Positions 1-4,618 of a stretch of 6,245 bases of DNA are shown one piece after another. A program made the position numbers and the translations under genes. The stretch comes from Actinomycetota bacterium. Lineage in GTDB: Bacteria; Actinomycetota; Thermoleophilia; Gaiellales; Gaiellaceae. The notes beneath the pieces are model-generated. The model did no database searches and had not been told where the DNA came from. It saw only the letters and a program-made list of their open reading frames with translations. The DNA lies in the NCBI GenBank assembly GCA_005884155.1, contig VAXD01000029.1:1-6245 (forward strand), given 5' to 3'. Numbering within the stretch: position 1 is the first letter of the stretch; each line of letters starts with the position of its first letter.

Positions 1-111
1 CACCAGGACGAGCGTCTCCCCCTCGCCCGCGACGAGGTAGCGCACGCGAGCGCCGCGCACTTCCGCGAAGCGCTCCTCGAATCCGGGGAGCTCGGGCTTT
101 GCGTCCGACAC
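1..111 (-). CDS. Alpha/beta-hydrolase-like protein, N-terminal fragment (cut by window edge)
   Basis: Only the first 37 residues are present; the gene runs off the left edge. The minus strand reads from a GTG at 111-109, and an in-frame TAA at 123-121 leaves no earlier start. The peptide ends with RVRYLVAGEGETLVLV, which resembles the first beta strands of alpha/beta-hydrolase enzymes: a short 'G-x-R-x-x-Y' strand, a tight GEG turn, then a hydrophobic strand that normally leads into the His-Gly oxyanion segment. The catalytic Ser, Asp and His would lie outside the window, so no substrate can be named. There is no clear Shine-Dalgarno sequence. An AATAAT box sits 8 bases before the GTG, which fits leaderless translation. 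The family call rests on a short pattern; an unrelated protein with a similar N-terminus is possible. Confidence 0.6.
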   Translation of the reverse strand, partial: MSDAKPELPGFEERFAEVRGARVRYLVAGEGETLVLV

Positions 112-127
112 CGCGGGCGATTATTCT
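99..127 (+). promoter_or_regulatory. Candidate promoter for the leader and small HTH-like gene
   Basis: On the plus strand, TTGCGT (99-104) is separated by exactly 17 bases from TATTCT (122-127), a plausible sigma-70-type -35/-10 pair. Its -10 overlaps the opposite-strand AATAAT box, so the two divergent promoters would compete for polymerase. The predicted transcript start, about 133-136, coincides with a pair of ATG codons. The -35 matches the consensus in only about half its positions. Confidence 0.35.
109..125 (-). promoter_or_regulatory. Candidate -10 box for the hydrolase gene (leaderless layout)
   Basis: The minus strand reads AATAAT at 125-120, five of six matches to TATAAT, followed by 8 bases and the GTG start. 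No convincing -35 lies 16-18 bases upstream. The spacing matches other starts in this window, suggesting that transcription begins at or next to the start codon. This is prediction from sequence only. Confidence 0.35.
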
Positions 128-132
128 TCGGG

Positions 133-165
133 ATGATGGATCGCTCGGGGAGGCAGGACCCCTGA
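133..165 (+). CDS. Possible 10-residue leader peptide
   Basis: ATG ATG at 133-138 opens a 10-codon reading frame (MMDRSGRQDP) that ends with TGA at 163-165. It lies 5 to 8 bases after the candidate -10 box TATTCT, so it could be translated leaderlessly. The stop codon falls in the loop of the hairpin at 152-173, so a terminating ribosome would cover that hairpin. The peptide has no run of a single amino acid that would name a sensed metabolite. ORFs this short arise easily by chance; it is listed because promoter, hairpin and terminator are arranged around it. Confidence 0.2.
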   Translation: MMDRSGRQDP

Positions 166-173
166 TTCCTGCC
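152..173 (+). other. Leader hairpin
   Basis: GGCAGGA (152-158) and TCCTGCC (167-173) form a perfect 7-bp stem around an 8-base loop. No T-tract follows, so it is not a terminator by itself. An alternative, mutually exclusive pairing exists between GGGG at 147-150 and CCCC at 159-162. Together with the terminator at 200-232 it makes the untranslated region before the 254-424 gene unusually structured. Confidence 0.5.
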
Positions 174-199
174 ACACACAGAAACGGAGCAAACGGCTA

Positions 200-232
200 G
201 CCCGTCGGCGCTGAGAGCGCGACGGGCTTTTT
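200..232 (+). terminator. Strong intrinsic terminator upstream of the small HTH-like gene
   Basis: GCCCGTC (200-206) pairs with GACGGGC (221-227). After one bulged G, GCGCT (208-212) pairs with AGCGC (216-220) around a GAG loop. This 12-bp stem is followed directly by five T's (228-232). The T-tract lies on the right, so it acts on plus-strand transcription. No complete plus-strand gene precedes it within the window, so it either ends a short RNA starting near 133 or works as an attenuator of the gene at 254. Confidence 0.75.
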
Positions 233-253
233 GATACCCGGGGAAGGAGCGAG

Positions 254-424
254 ATGGCAAACCACCTGACGCCAGAGGAGCTCTCGAAGGAGCTCGGCAT
301 CGAGCGGACAGAGGTGATCAAGCTCTGTGTCGAGGAGGGGGTCCCGATCTACCAGGGCAAGATCGACAAGACGCTCTTCCAGGCGCAGCTCGAAGCGATC
401 GGCGCAGCGCCACAGCGGCACTGA
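254..424 (+). CDS. Small helix-turn-helix-like protein (56 aa), hypothetical
   Basis: The ATG at 254 follows AAGGAG (244-249) with a 4-base gap, the clearest ribosome site in the window. The protein starts MANHLTPEELSKELGIERTE and continues with a second helix and a 'C-V-E-E-G-V-P-I-Y' turn. The 'L-T-P-E-E-L-x-x-x-L-G-I-x-x-x-x-V-I-x-x-x-x-E-x-G' pattern resembles the HTH of MerR/BldC/excisionase-type small DNA-binding proteins. The N-terminal domain of translation factor IF-2 (IF2_N) has a similar pattern and is the main alternative. There is no ligand domain or membrane segment. The gene is convergent with the Ku operon, with only 4 bases between the two stops, and lies behind a terminator that may control its expression. 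No specific function can be assigned. Confidence 0.75.
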   Translation: MANHLTPEELSKELGIERTEVIKLCVEEGVPIYQGKIDKTLFQAQLEAIGAAPQRH

Positions 425-428
425 GGCT

Positions 429-689
429 TTAGGCGGCCGCCATCCGCGCCCGGAGCAGGCGCGCGACCGGTTCCAGCTGTTCGAGCGCCGCGTCGCGCCG
501 CTCAGCCTCGCAGACATTGAGCTCGATCGCCTCGAGGGCGAGGCCAAGACTGCGCAGCTCTACGGCAGTGGCGCCCTCTTCCCCGTCCGCCGCGCCGAAG
601 ACGTGGGAGCACAGCTCGTGCACATCGAGCTCGCCGTGCTCGAAACGTGCGATTGCGTCGCTCAGCGCGAGCAGAGCGTTGCGGCTCAC
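429..689 (-). CDS. Hypothetical 86-aa protein translationally coupled to Ku
   Basis: I do not recognise this family. The GTG start at 689-687 overlaps the Ku stop TGA (688-686) in a GTGA arrangement, which implies translational coupling and co-transcription from the Ku promoter. The product looks mostly helical and acidic: a first helix around residues 3-30 (NALLALSDAIARF, then DVHELCSHVF), a short DGEEG turn at about 35-39, then a long helix from about 41 to 85 with LRSLGLALEAIEL and a C-terminal LEPVARLLRARM. It has two Cys (27 and 60), too few for an obvious metal site. No signal peptide or membrane helix is seen. The TAA stop at 431-429 leaves 4 bases to the convergent small gene. By context it could serve DNA-end repair, but this is inference from coupling alone. 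Confidence 0.75.
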   Translation of the reverse strand: MSRNALLALSDAIARFEHGELDVHELCSHVFGAADGEEGATAVELRSLGLALEAIELNVCEAERRDAALEQLEPVARLLRARMAAA

Positions 690-1555
690 TTGCGAGCGGC
701 GGCCCGCTTGCGCGGTGCCGCCTTCTTGCGCTCCGCGGGCTTGGCGCCGTCAGCGGAGCCCGACCGGCTCTTCGTCGCGGCGACGCTCTTCTTGAGCGCC
801 TCCATCAGGTCGACGACCGGCGCCTCGGCGACCGGCTCCGGCACGGCGATCTCCTCGCCGGCCAGCTTCGCCTCGAGCAGCTCGCGCAGGTTCTGGCGGT
901 ACTCGCTGTGGAGCGCCTCGGGGTCGAAGTCGCCGACGAGCCCGTCGATCAGCTGCCGCGCGAGCTGGAGTTCGCCTTCCTGCACCTCGGTCTCGCCCAC
1001 CGCCTCGTCGATCTCGGCCTGCGAGCGGACGTCCTCTGCCAGGAAGAGCGTCTCGAGCACGAGCGCGTCGCCCTTCGGCCGAATCAGGCAGAAGTTCTCG
1101 TTGCCGCGGATTACCATCCGGCCGATCGCGGCCATGCCGGTCTCCTTCATCGCCTCGAGCAGCAGCACGTACGGCCGCCGCTGGGCCTGCGCGCTCGACG
1201 GCGAGAGGAAGTAGGTGCGGTCGAAGAAGAGCGGGTCGACCTGCTCGAGCGGGACGAACCGCGAGATGTCGATCGCGCGCGACGTGTCGTGCTGCGCGAT
1301 CGCCTCGAGGTCGGCCTCTTCCACGATCACGAACTGGCCCTTCGAGACCTCCCAGCCCTTGACGAGCTCGTCGTTCGGCACCTCGCGCTCGTGCGTCGGA
1401 CACCACCGCTTCTGCTTGATCGGCGTCTTGCACTCGCGGTGGAGCGTTCGGAAGGAGACGTCAGACGAGCGCGCCTTCGGCGTCGTCGCCGGCGCGAGCC
1501 CGACCGGGATCGTCACTAGGCCAAAACTGAGGGATCCGTTCCAGATAGTTCGCAT
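686..1555 (-). CDS. ku: Ku protein, bacterial non-homologous end joining
   Basis: Bacterial Ku is a homodimeric ring that threads onto double-stranded DNA ends and recruits the ligase/polymerase LigD. The 289-residue protein begins MRTIWNGSLSFGLVTIPVGL, the diagnostic Ku start, so the ATG at 1555 was chosen; a possible extension to 1615 adds 20 residues that do not fit the family. Further family marks are LHRECKTPIKQKRWCP (38-53), the VKGWEV strand (65-70), the RPYVLLLEAM segment (127-136), and ELQLARQLIDGLVGDF (195-210) with a 'Y-R-x-x-L' region, the LigD-contacting C-terminal part. From about 255 to 289 a Lys/Arg/Ala-rich tail follows, as in Ku proteins with an extended DNA-binding C-terminus. 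Length is normal. The Shine-Dalgarno is weak. It is first in an operon with the 86-aa gene. No LigD gene is in the window. Confidence 0.96.
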   Translation of the reverse strand: MRTIWNGSLSFGLVTIPVGLAPATTPKARSSDVSFRTLHRECKTPIKQKRWCPTHEREVPNDELVKGWEVSKGQFVIVEEADLEAIAQHDTSRAIDISRFVPLEQVDPLFFDRTYFLSPSSAQAQRRPYVLLLEAMKETGMAAIGRMVIRGNENFCLIRPKGDALVLETLFLAEDVRSQAEIDEAVGETEVQEGELQLARQLIDGLVGDFDPEALHSEYRQNLRELLEAKLAGEEIAVPEPVAEAPVVDLMEALKKSVAATKSRSGSADGAKPAERKKAAPRKRAAARK

Positions 1556-1570
1556 GGGGCCGCTTTCGTC

Positions 1571-1579
1571 TGTGGATAA
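1571..1579 (-). promoter_or_regulatory. Perfect DnaA-box match (TTATCCACA)
   Basis: The minus strand reads TTATCCACA, the consensus high-affinity site for the replication initiator DnaA. It is a single site, 16 bases from the ku start codon and in the 88-base divergent region shared with the fatty-acid-CoA ligase gene. No cluster of boxes or AT-rich unwinding element is present, so this is not an origin. A regulatory site or a chance match are both possible. Confidence 0.4.
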
Positions 1580-1584
1580 GTGTA
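1579..1584 (-). promoter_or_regulatory. Candidate -10 box of the ku operon
   Basis: The minus strand reads TACACT at 1584-1579, matching the TANNNT pattern of actinobacterial -10 boxes. It is 23 bases before the ku ATG. No good -35 sits 16-18 bases upstream, so confidence is low. The neighbouring TTATCCACA shares one base with it and would fall over the transcript start. Confidence 0.3.
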
Positions 1585-1631
1585 GTGGGACCGGGGAGTT
1601 TCGCCGCCTCCGCATGCATCCCTTCCCGGAA

Positions 1632-1646
1632 TAAGCTCAGGTCGTG
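1632..1646 (+). promoter_or_regulatory. Candidate -10 box and leaderless start of the acyl-CoA ligase gene
   Basis: TAAGCT at 1632-1637 is followed by 6 bases and the GTG start at 1644. This is the spacing expected if transcription begins at the start codon, and it would explain the absence of a Shine-Dalgarno sequence. No clear -35 is visible. Confidence 0.35.
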
Positions 1647-3344
1647 AGCAGAACGATCGGTCAGCTCTGGCGCGAAGCGGTCGAGGCGGCGCGGACGAAT
1701 CCGGCGTACCTCGTCGAGGGCCCCGACGGCTGGCGCGAGGTCAGCTGGGGCGAGGCGGCGCGCGCGGTCCACGAGATCGCGAACGGCCTGCTCGCGCGCG
1801 GCGTGCGCAAGGGCGACGCGTTCGGGATCCTCGCGCAGACGACGCTCGAGTGGGCGCTCTTCGACTTCGCGCTGGCACGGATCGGCGCGGTCGGCGCGGC
1901 GATCTACGCGAACAGCTCGCCGAAGGACTGCGGCTACATCCTCGAGCACTCGGACGCGGTCGGCGTGCTCGTCGAGGACGAAGAGCAGCGGGCCAAGGTC
2001 GCCGACATCGGGCTTGCTCACGTGATCGCGTTCTCCGAGCTGGACGCACTGCGTGCAGACGGCCGGGAGCATGCTGCCGCCCATCCCGGCGCGCTCGCCG
2101 AGGCCGAGGCGCAGGTCGGCGAGGACGACCTCTTCACCTTCATCTACACCTCGGGCACGACCGGGCCGCCGAAGGCCTGCATGATCCGGCACCGCAACTA
2201 CTACGAGATGGCCGGCTGCGTCGACCACGTCGAGGAGTTCGCGATCGCGGACGACACGATGCTGCTCTACCTGCCGCTGGCCCACAACTTCGGGCGACTG
2301 ATGCACCTCCTGGGAGCCCACACCGGCTACACCACGGCGTTTTGCCCCGATCCGCTGCGCGTGGCTGAAGCCATTCCGGCCGTCCGACCGACCCTGCTGC
2401 CAAGCGTGCCGCGGCTCTACGAGAAGGTGCACACCGGCGTTTCCGCGCAGTTCGAACAGGTACGCGGCCCGCGCCGCCGCCTGCTCGACTGGGCGCTCGC
2501 GGTCGGCCGGCGAGCGAGCGAGCTCCGGCAACGAGGCGAGTCGCTTCCGACCGGCCTCGCGCTCCAGCACCGCGTCGCAGATCGCCTCGTCTACTCGAAG
2601 GTCAAGAAACGGCTCGGCGGCCGCCTGCGCCTCGGCATCTCCGGCGGCGCGCCGCTGGCCAAGGAGATCGCCGAGTTCTTCCACTCGATCGACATCCTGA
2701 TCGTCGAGGGCTGGGGCCTGACCGAGTGCACCACCGCCGCGTCGGTCAATCGTCCGAACCACTTCCGTTTCGGCACCGTCGGCCCCGCTCTCCCCGGCTT
2801 CGAGGTTCGAACGGACGAGGACGGCGAGCTGCTGATCCGCAGCCCGACCGTCTTCGCCGGCTACTACAAGGACGAGGAAGCGACCCGCGGGGTGCTCGAC
2901 GACGAGGGCTGGCTGCGCTCCGGCGACCTCGGCGCGATCGACGAGGACGGCTTCATCCGGATCACCGATCGCAAGAAGGACATCCTCGTCACCGCGGGCG
3001 GCAAGAACGTCGCCCCGCAGAACCTCGAGAACGCGCTCAAGACTGTGCCCGTGATCTCGCAGGCGCTGGTCGTCGGTGACCGGCGACCGTACGTCGCCGC
3101 GCTGATCACCGTCGACCCCTCAGTCGCGGACGGGCTGCCGCAGGCCGAGGTCGAGAAGCGGATACAGAAAGCCGTCGACGAGGTGAACGCCGAGCTCTCG
3201 CGCTTCGAGCAGATCAAGCGCTTCGTCGTCCTGCCGCGGGACTTCAGTGCCGAGGAGGGCGAGGTGACGCCGACGCTGAAGCTGAAGCGCCGCGTCTGCG
3301 CGGAGCACTTCGCGTCAGAGATCGAGCAGCTCTACTCGACTTAG
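1644..3344 (+). CDS. Long-chain fatty-acid-CoA ligase (AMP-forming), FadD15-type
   Basis: This cytoplasmic or membrane-associated enzyme activates fatty acids to acyl-CoA through an acyl-adenylate, using ATP and CoA. The 566 residues carry the adenylate-forming signatures in order: the phosphate-binding loop YTSGTTGPPK (168-177), GWGLTEC (356-362), WLRSGDLG (423-430), the hinge region ITDRKKDILVTAGGKN (440-455, with D442 and R443) and the C-terminal TLKLKRR (544-550) with the presumed catalytic lysine. The hinge block running on into VAPQNLEN, the phrase RRPYVAALI (480-488) and the TPTLKLKRR end are typical of long-chain ligases of the FadD15/ACSL branch rather than acetyl-CoA or 4-coumarate ligases. 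Length is normal and all key residues are present. The GTG start has no Shine-Dalgarno but a well-placed -10 box. Its stop overlaps that of the convergent NlpC/P60 gene. Substrate chain length is inferred, not seen. Confidence 0.94.
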   Translation: MSRTIGQLWREAVEAARTNPAYLVEGPDGWREVSWGEAARAVHEIANGLLARGVRKGDAFGILAQTTLEWALFDFALARIGAVGAAIYANSSPKDCGYILEHSDAVGVLVEDEEQRAKVADIGLAHVIAFSELDALRADGREHAAAHPGALAEAEAQVGEDDLFTFIYTSGTTGPPKACMIRHRNYYEMAGCVDHVEEFAIADDTMLLYLPLAHNFGRLMHLLGAHTGYTTAFCPDPLRVAEAIPAVRPTLLPSVPRLYEKVHTGVSAQFEQVRGPRRRLLDWALAVGRRASELRQRGESLPTGLALQHRVADRLVYSKVKKRLGGRLRLGISGGAPLAKEIAEFFHSIDILIVEGWGLTECTTAASVNRPNHFRFGTVGPALPGFEVRTDEDGELLIRSPTVFAGYYKDEEATRGVLDDEGWLRSGDLGAIDEDGFIRITDRKKDILVTAGGKNVAPQNLENALKTVPVISQALVVGDRRPYVAALITVDPSVADGLPQAEVEKRIQKAVDEVNAELSRFEQIKRFVVLPRDFSAEEGEVTPTLKLKRRVCAEHFASEIEQLYST

Positions 3345-4498
3345 AGTCGCCGGCCGCCCACAAAGGTGGAGGCGTACCAGCCGGTCAGGCTCGAAATCTT
3401 GACGACATCGCCCGTGTGCGGGGCGTGGATGAAGTTGCCGCCGCCGACGTAGATACCGACGTGGCCGAGCCCGTCGAAGAAGACGAGATCGCCCGGCTGG
3501 AGCTCGCTGCGTGAAACGGGCGACCCGTAGCCGTACTGCGCCGCGGCGTTGTGCGGCAGCGAGACGCCGACCTGCGAGAACACGTACATCACGAGGCCGG
3601 AGCAGTCGAAGCCCGAGGGCGACGCGCCGCCCCAAACGTACGGAACACCGAGGTAGCGCATCGCGATCCCGACGACGCCGCCGTAGTGGGGAGGTGGTGC
3701 TACACCGCCGCCTCCGCCGCTCCCGCCGCCTCCTGGGGGCGCGACGGTCTGGATGATCGCCTGCTGCCCGGCCGCCTGACGCTGCGCCGCAAGCCGCGAC
3801 GCGAGCTCGCGCTGGAGCTCGGCCTGGCGGGCGCGCTCCTGGGCCTGCAGCTGCACGATCTGGCTGCGAATCGAGCTGAGCAGTGCGCGACGCTGGCCGA
3901 GTTGCGACTCAATCGACGCCTTGGCCGCCGCACGCTGGCCGACGACCTGAACCTGCTCCGCGTGCGCGTGCTTCAGCTCGACCTGGCGCTGCTGCACCTG
4001 TCGCCGGAAGTAGGCGACCTGCTTGAGGATGAGCTCGTCCTGCTGAGAGACGCGGTCGGCGTCGTCCATTCCGTTCAGGAGCTGATCGAGGCTGGTCGAG
4101 CCGAGCAGGACCGAGAGCGTCGAGTCCTGGCCATCCGACGTGTAGAGGTCGACAAGCCGCGTCGAAAGCTCGACCTGCGCGCTCTTCAGGTTCTTCTTCG
4201 CAATGGTGAGGTCGTGCGTGTTCGTCGCGAGGTCGTGCTTGATGTGCGCGAGCTTGACGTTCGCGAGGTCGTACGCCTCGATCGCGCGCTCCAGGCTCGA
4301 GTCGAGCTGCTGGATCTGCGCGAGGACGCTCTGGGCCTGCGCCTGCTTGGACGCGACCGAATCAGCGGATGCCGAAACAGCAGACGCTGCTGCGAGCGCT
4401 GCCAAGGCGATGACTAGTGCCGGCGCCTTTCGTCTGGTCGAGCCAAAGGGGGGCGAATAGCTCAACAGGCGCCCTCGTGCGAGGGGCCGGGTCGTCAC
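3341..4498 (-). CDS. Secreted NlpC/P60 peptidoglycan endopeptidase with coiled-coil stalk
   Basis: The domain cuts peptide stems of peptidoglycan outside the membrane. Of 385 residues, about 22-45 form a signal peptide (TRRK, a hydrophobic Ala/Leu stretch, probable cleavage after SASA at 42-45). Residues about 48-247 are coiled coil as in PcsB/RipA-type proteins, interrupted by the VLLGSTSLDQLL loop (130-141). A Pro/Gly linker (254-270) leads to the NlpC/P60 domain (about 272-385). The catalytic set is visible: C299 in DCSGLV, H346 in GHVGIY and H358 in NFIHAP, 12 residues apart as in Spr-type enzymes. In PcsB/RipA the coiled coil restrains or positions the enzyme, often under FtsEX; FtsEX is not in the window. 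The GTG at 4498 follows a TAGGGT box by 9 bases. A TTG at 4465-4463, preceded by GAGGG, is an alternative start that gives a shorter signal peptide. Confidence 0.92.
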   Translation of the reverse strand: MTTRPLARGRLLSYSPPFGSTRRKAPALVIALAALAAASAVSASADSVASKQAQAQSVLAQIQQLDSSLERAIEAYDLANVKLAHIKHDLATNTHDLTIAKKNLKSAQVELSTRLVDLYTSDGQDSTLSVLLGSTSLDQLLNGMDDADRVSQQDELILKQVAYFRRQVQQRQVELKHAHAEQVQVVGQRAAAKASIESQLGQRRALLSSIRSQIVQLQAQERARQAELQRELASRLAAQRQAAGQQAIIQTVAPPGGGGSGGGGGVAPPPHYGGVVGIAMRYLGVPYVWGGASPSGFDCSGLVMYVFSQVGVSLPHNAAAQYGYGSPVSRSELQPGDLVFFDGLGHVGIYVGGGNFIHAPHTGDVVKISSLTGWYASTFVGGRRL

Positions 4499-4507
4499 TA
4501 GCGCGGC

Positions 4508-4536
4508 ACCCTAACAAGCAAGTCGGACAGCCGCAA
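4508..4536 (-). promoter_or_regulatory. Candidate promoter of the NlpC/P60 gene
   Basis: On the minus strand TTGCGG (4536-4531) lies 17 bases before TAGGGT (4513-4508), and the GTG start follows 9 bases later. Spacing is ideal; the -35 matches mainly in its TTG. The sequence from the -10 to just before the start, TAGGGTGCCGCG, differs by one base from the same stretch before the divergent 3D-domain gene. Confidence 0.45.
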
Positions 4537-4601
4537 ATGGCTCACCTGTAACAAAACGCACCTGCAGCGGCCTGCCACAAGGGGCGCACAAGCTCCTGTG
4601 C

Positions 4602-4618
4602 TACGGTGCCGCGTCGTG
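4602..4618 (+). promoter_or_regulatory. Candidate -10 box and leaderless start of the 3D-domain gene
   Basis: TACGGT (4602-4607) is followed by 8 bases and a GTG at 4616. TACGGTGCCGCG is nearly identical to the corresponding stretch of the divergent gene. No Shine-Dalgarno and no clear -35 are seen. If correct, it rules out the upstream GTG at 4598, which lies before the -10 box. Confidence 0.4.

Noticed and set aside
112..253. tRNA or other known RNA gene before the terminator
   Set aside because: No cloverleaf, T-loop or known riboswitch signature could be recognised; only two simple hairpins are supported.
327..1519. Plus-strand open frames (327-1214 and 647-1519) across the ku region
   Set aside because: Ser/Arg- or Arg/Leu-rich products without recognisable domains, antisense to the clear Ku protein.
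1556..1615. 20-residue N-terminal extension of Ku from an upstream ATG at 1615
   Set aside because: Ku proteins begin directly with the MR-x-IW-x-G segment; the extension is Arg/Pro-rich, unlike the family, and covers the likely promoter.
1556..1643. Replication origin suggested by the DnaA box
   Set aside because: Only one box, no AT-rich unwinding region and no dnaA/dnaN genes nearby.
1461..2762. 433-codon open frame on the minus strand opposite the acyl-CoA ligase gene
   Set aside because: Shadow frame of GC-rich coding DNA: low-complexity Arg/Ala/Asp/Glu-rich product with no motif, lying over a gene with full family signatures and over the start of ku.
3700..3740. Repeated GCC/CCG-rich run that looks like a small tandem repeat
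   Set aside because: It encodes the Gly-rich linker of the NlpC/P60 protein; codon-level low complexity explains it.
3551..4417. 288-codon open frame on the plus strand opposite the NlpC/P60 gene
   Set aside because: Arg/Leu-rich product with no domain; the opposite strand has a signal peptide, coiled coil and intact catalytic residues.
4499..4615. A ydaO-type c-di-AMP riboswitch, which often precedes NlpC/P60 genes in actinobacteria
   Set aside because: The whole divergent gap is 117 bases and the predicted promoter leaves almost no leader; there is no room for the riboswitch fold.
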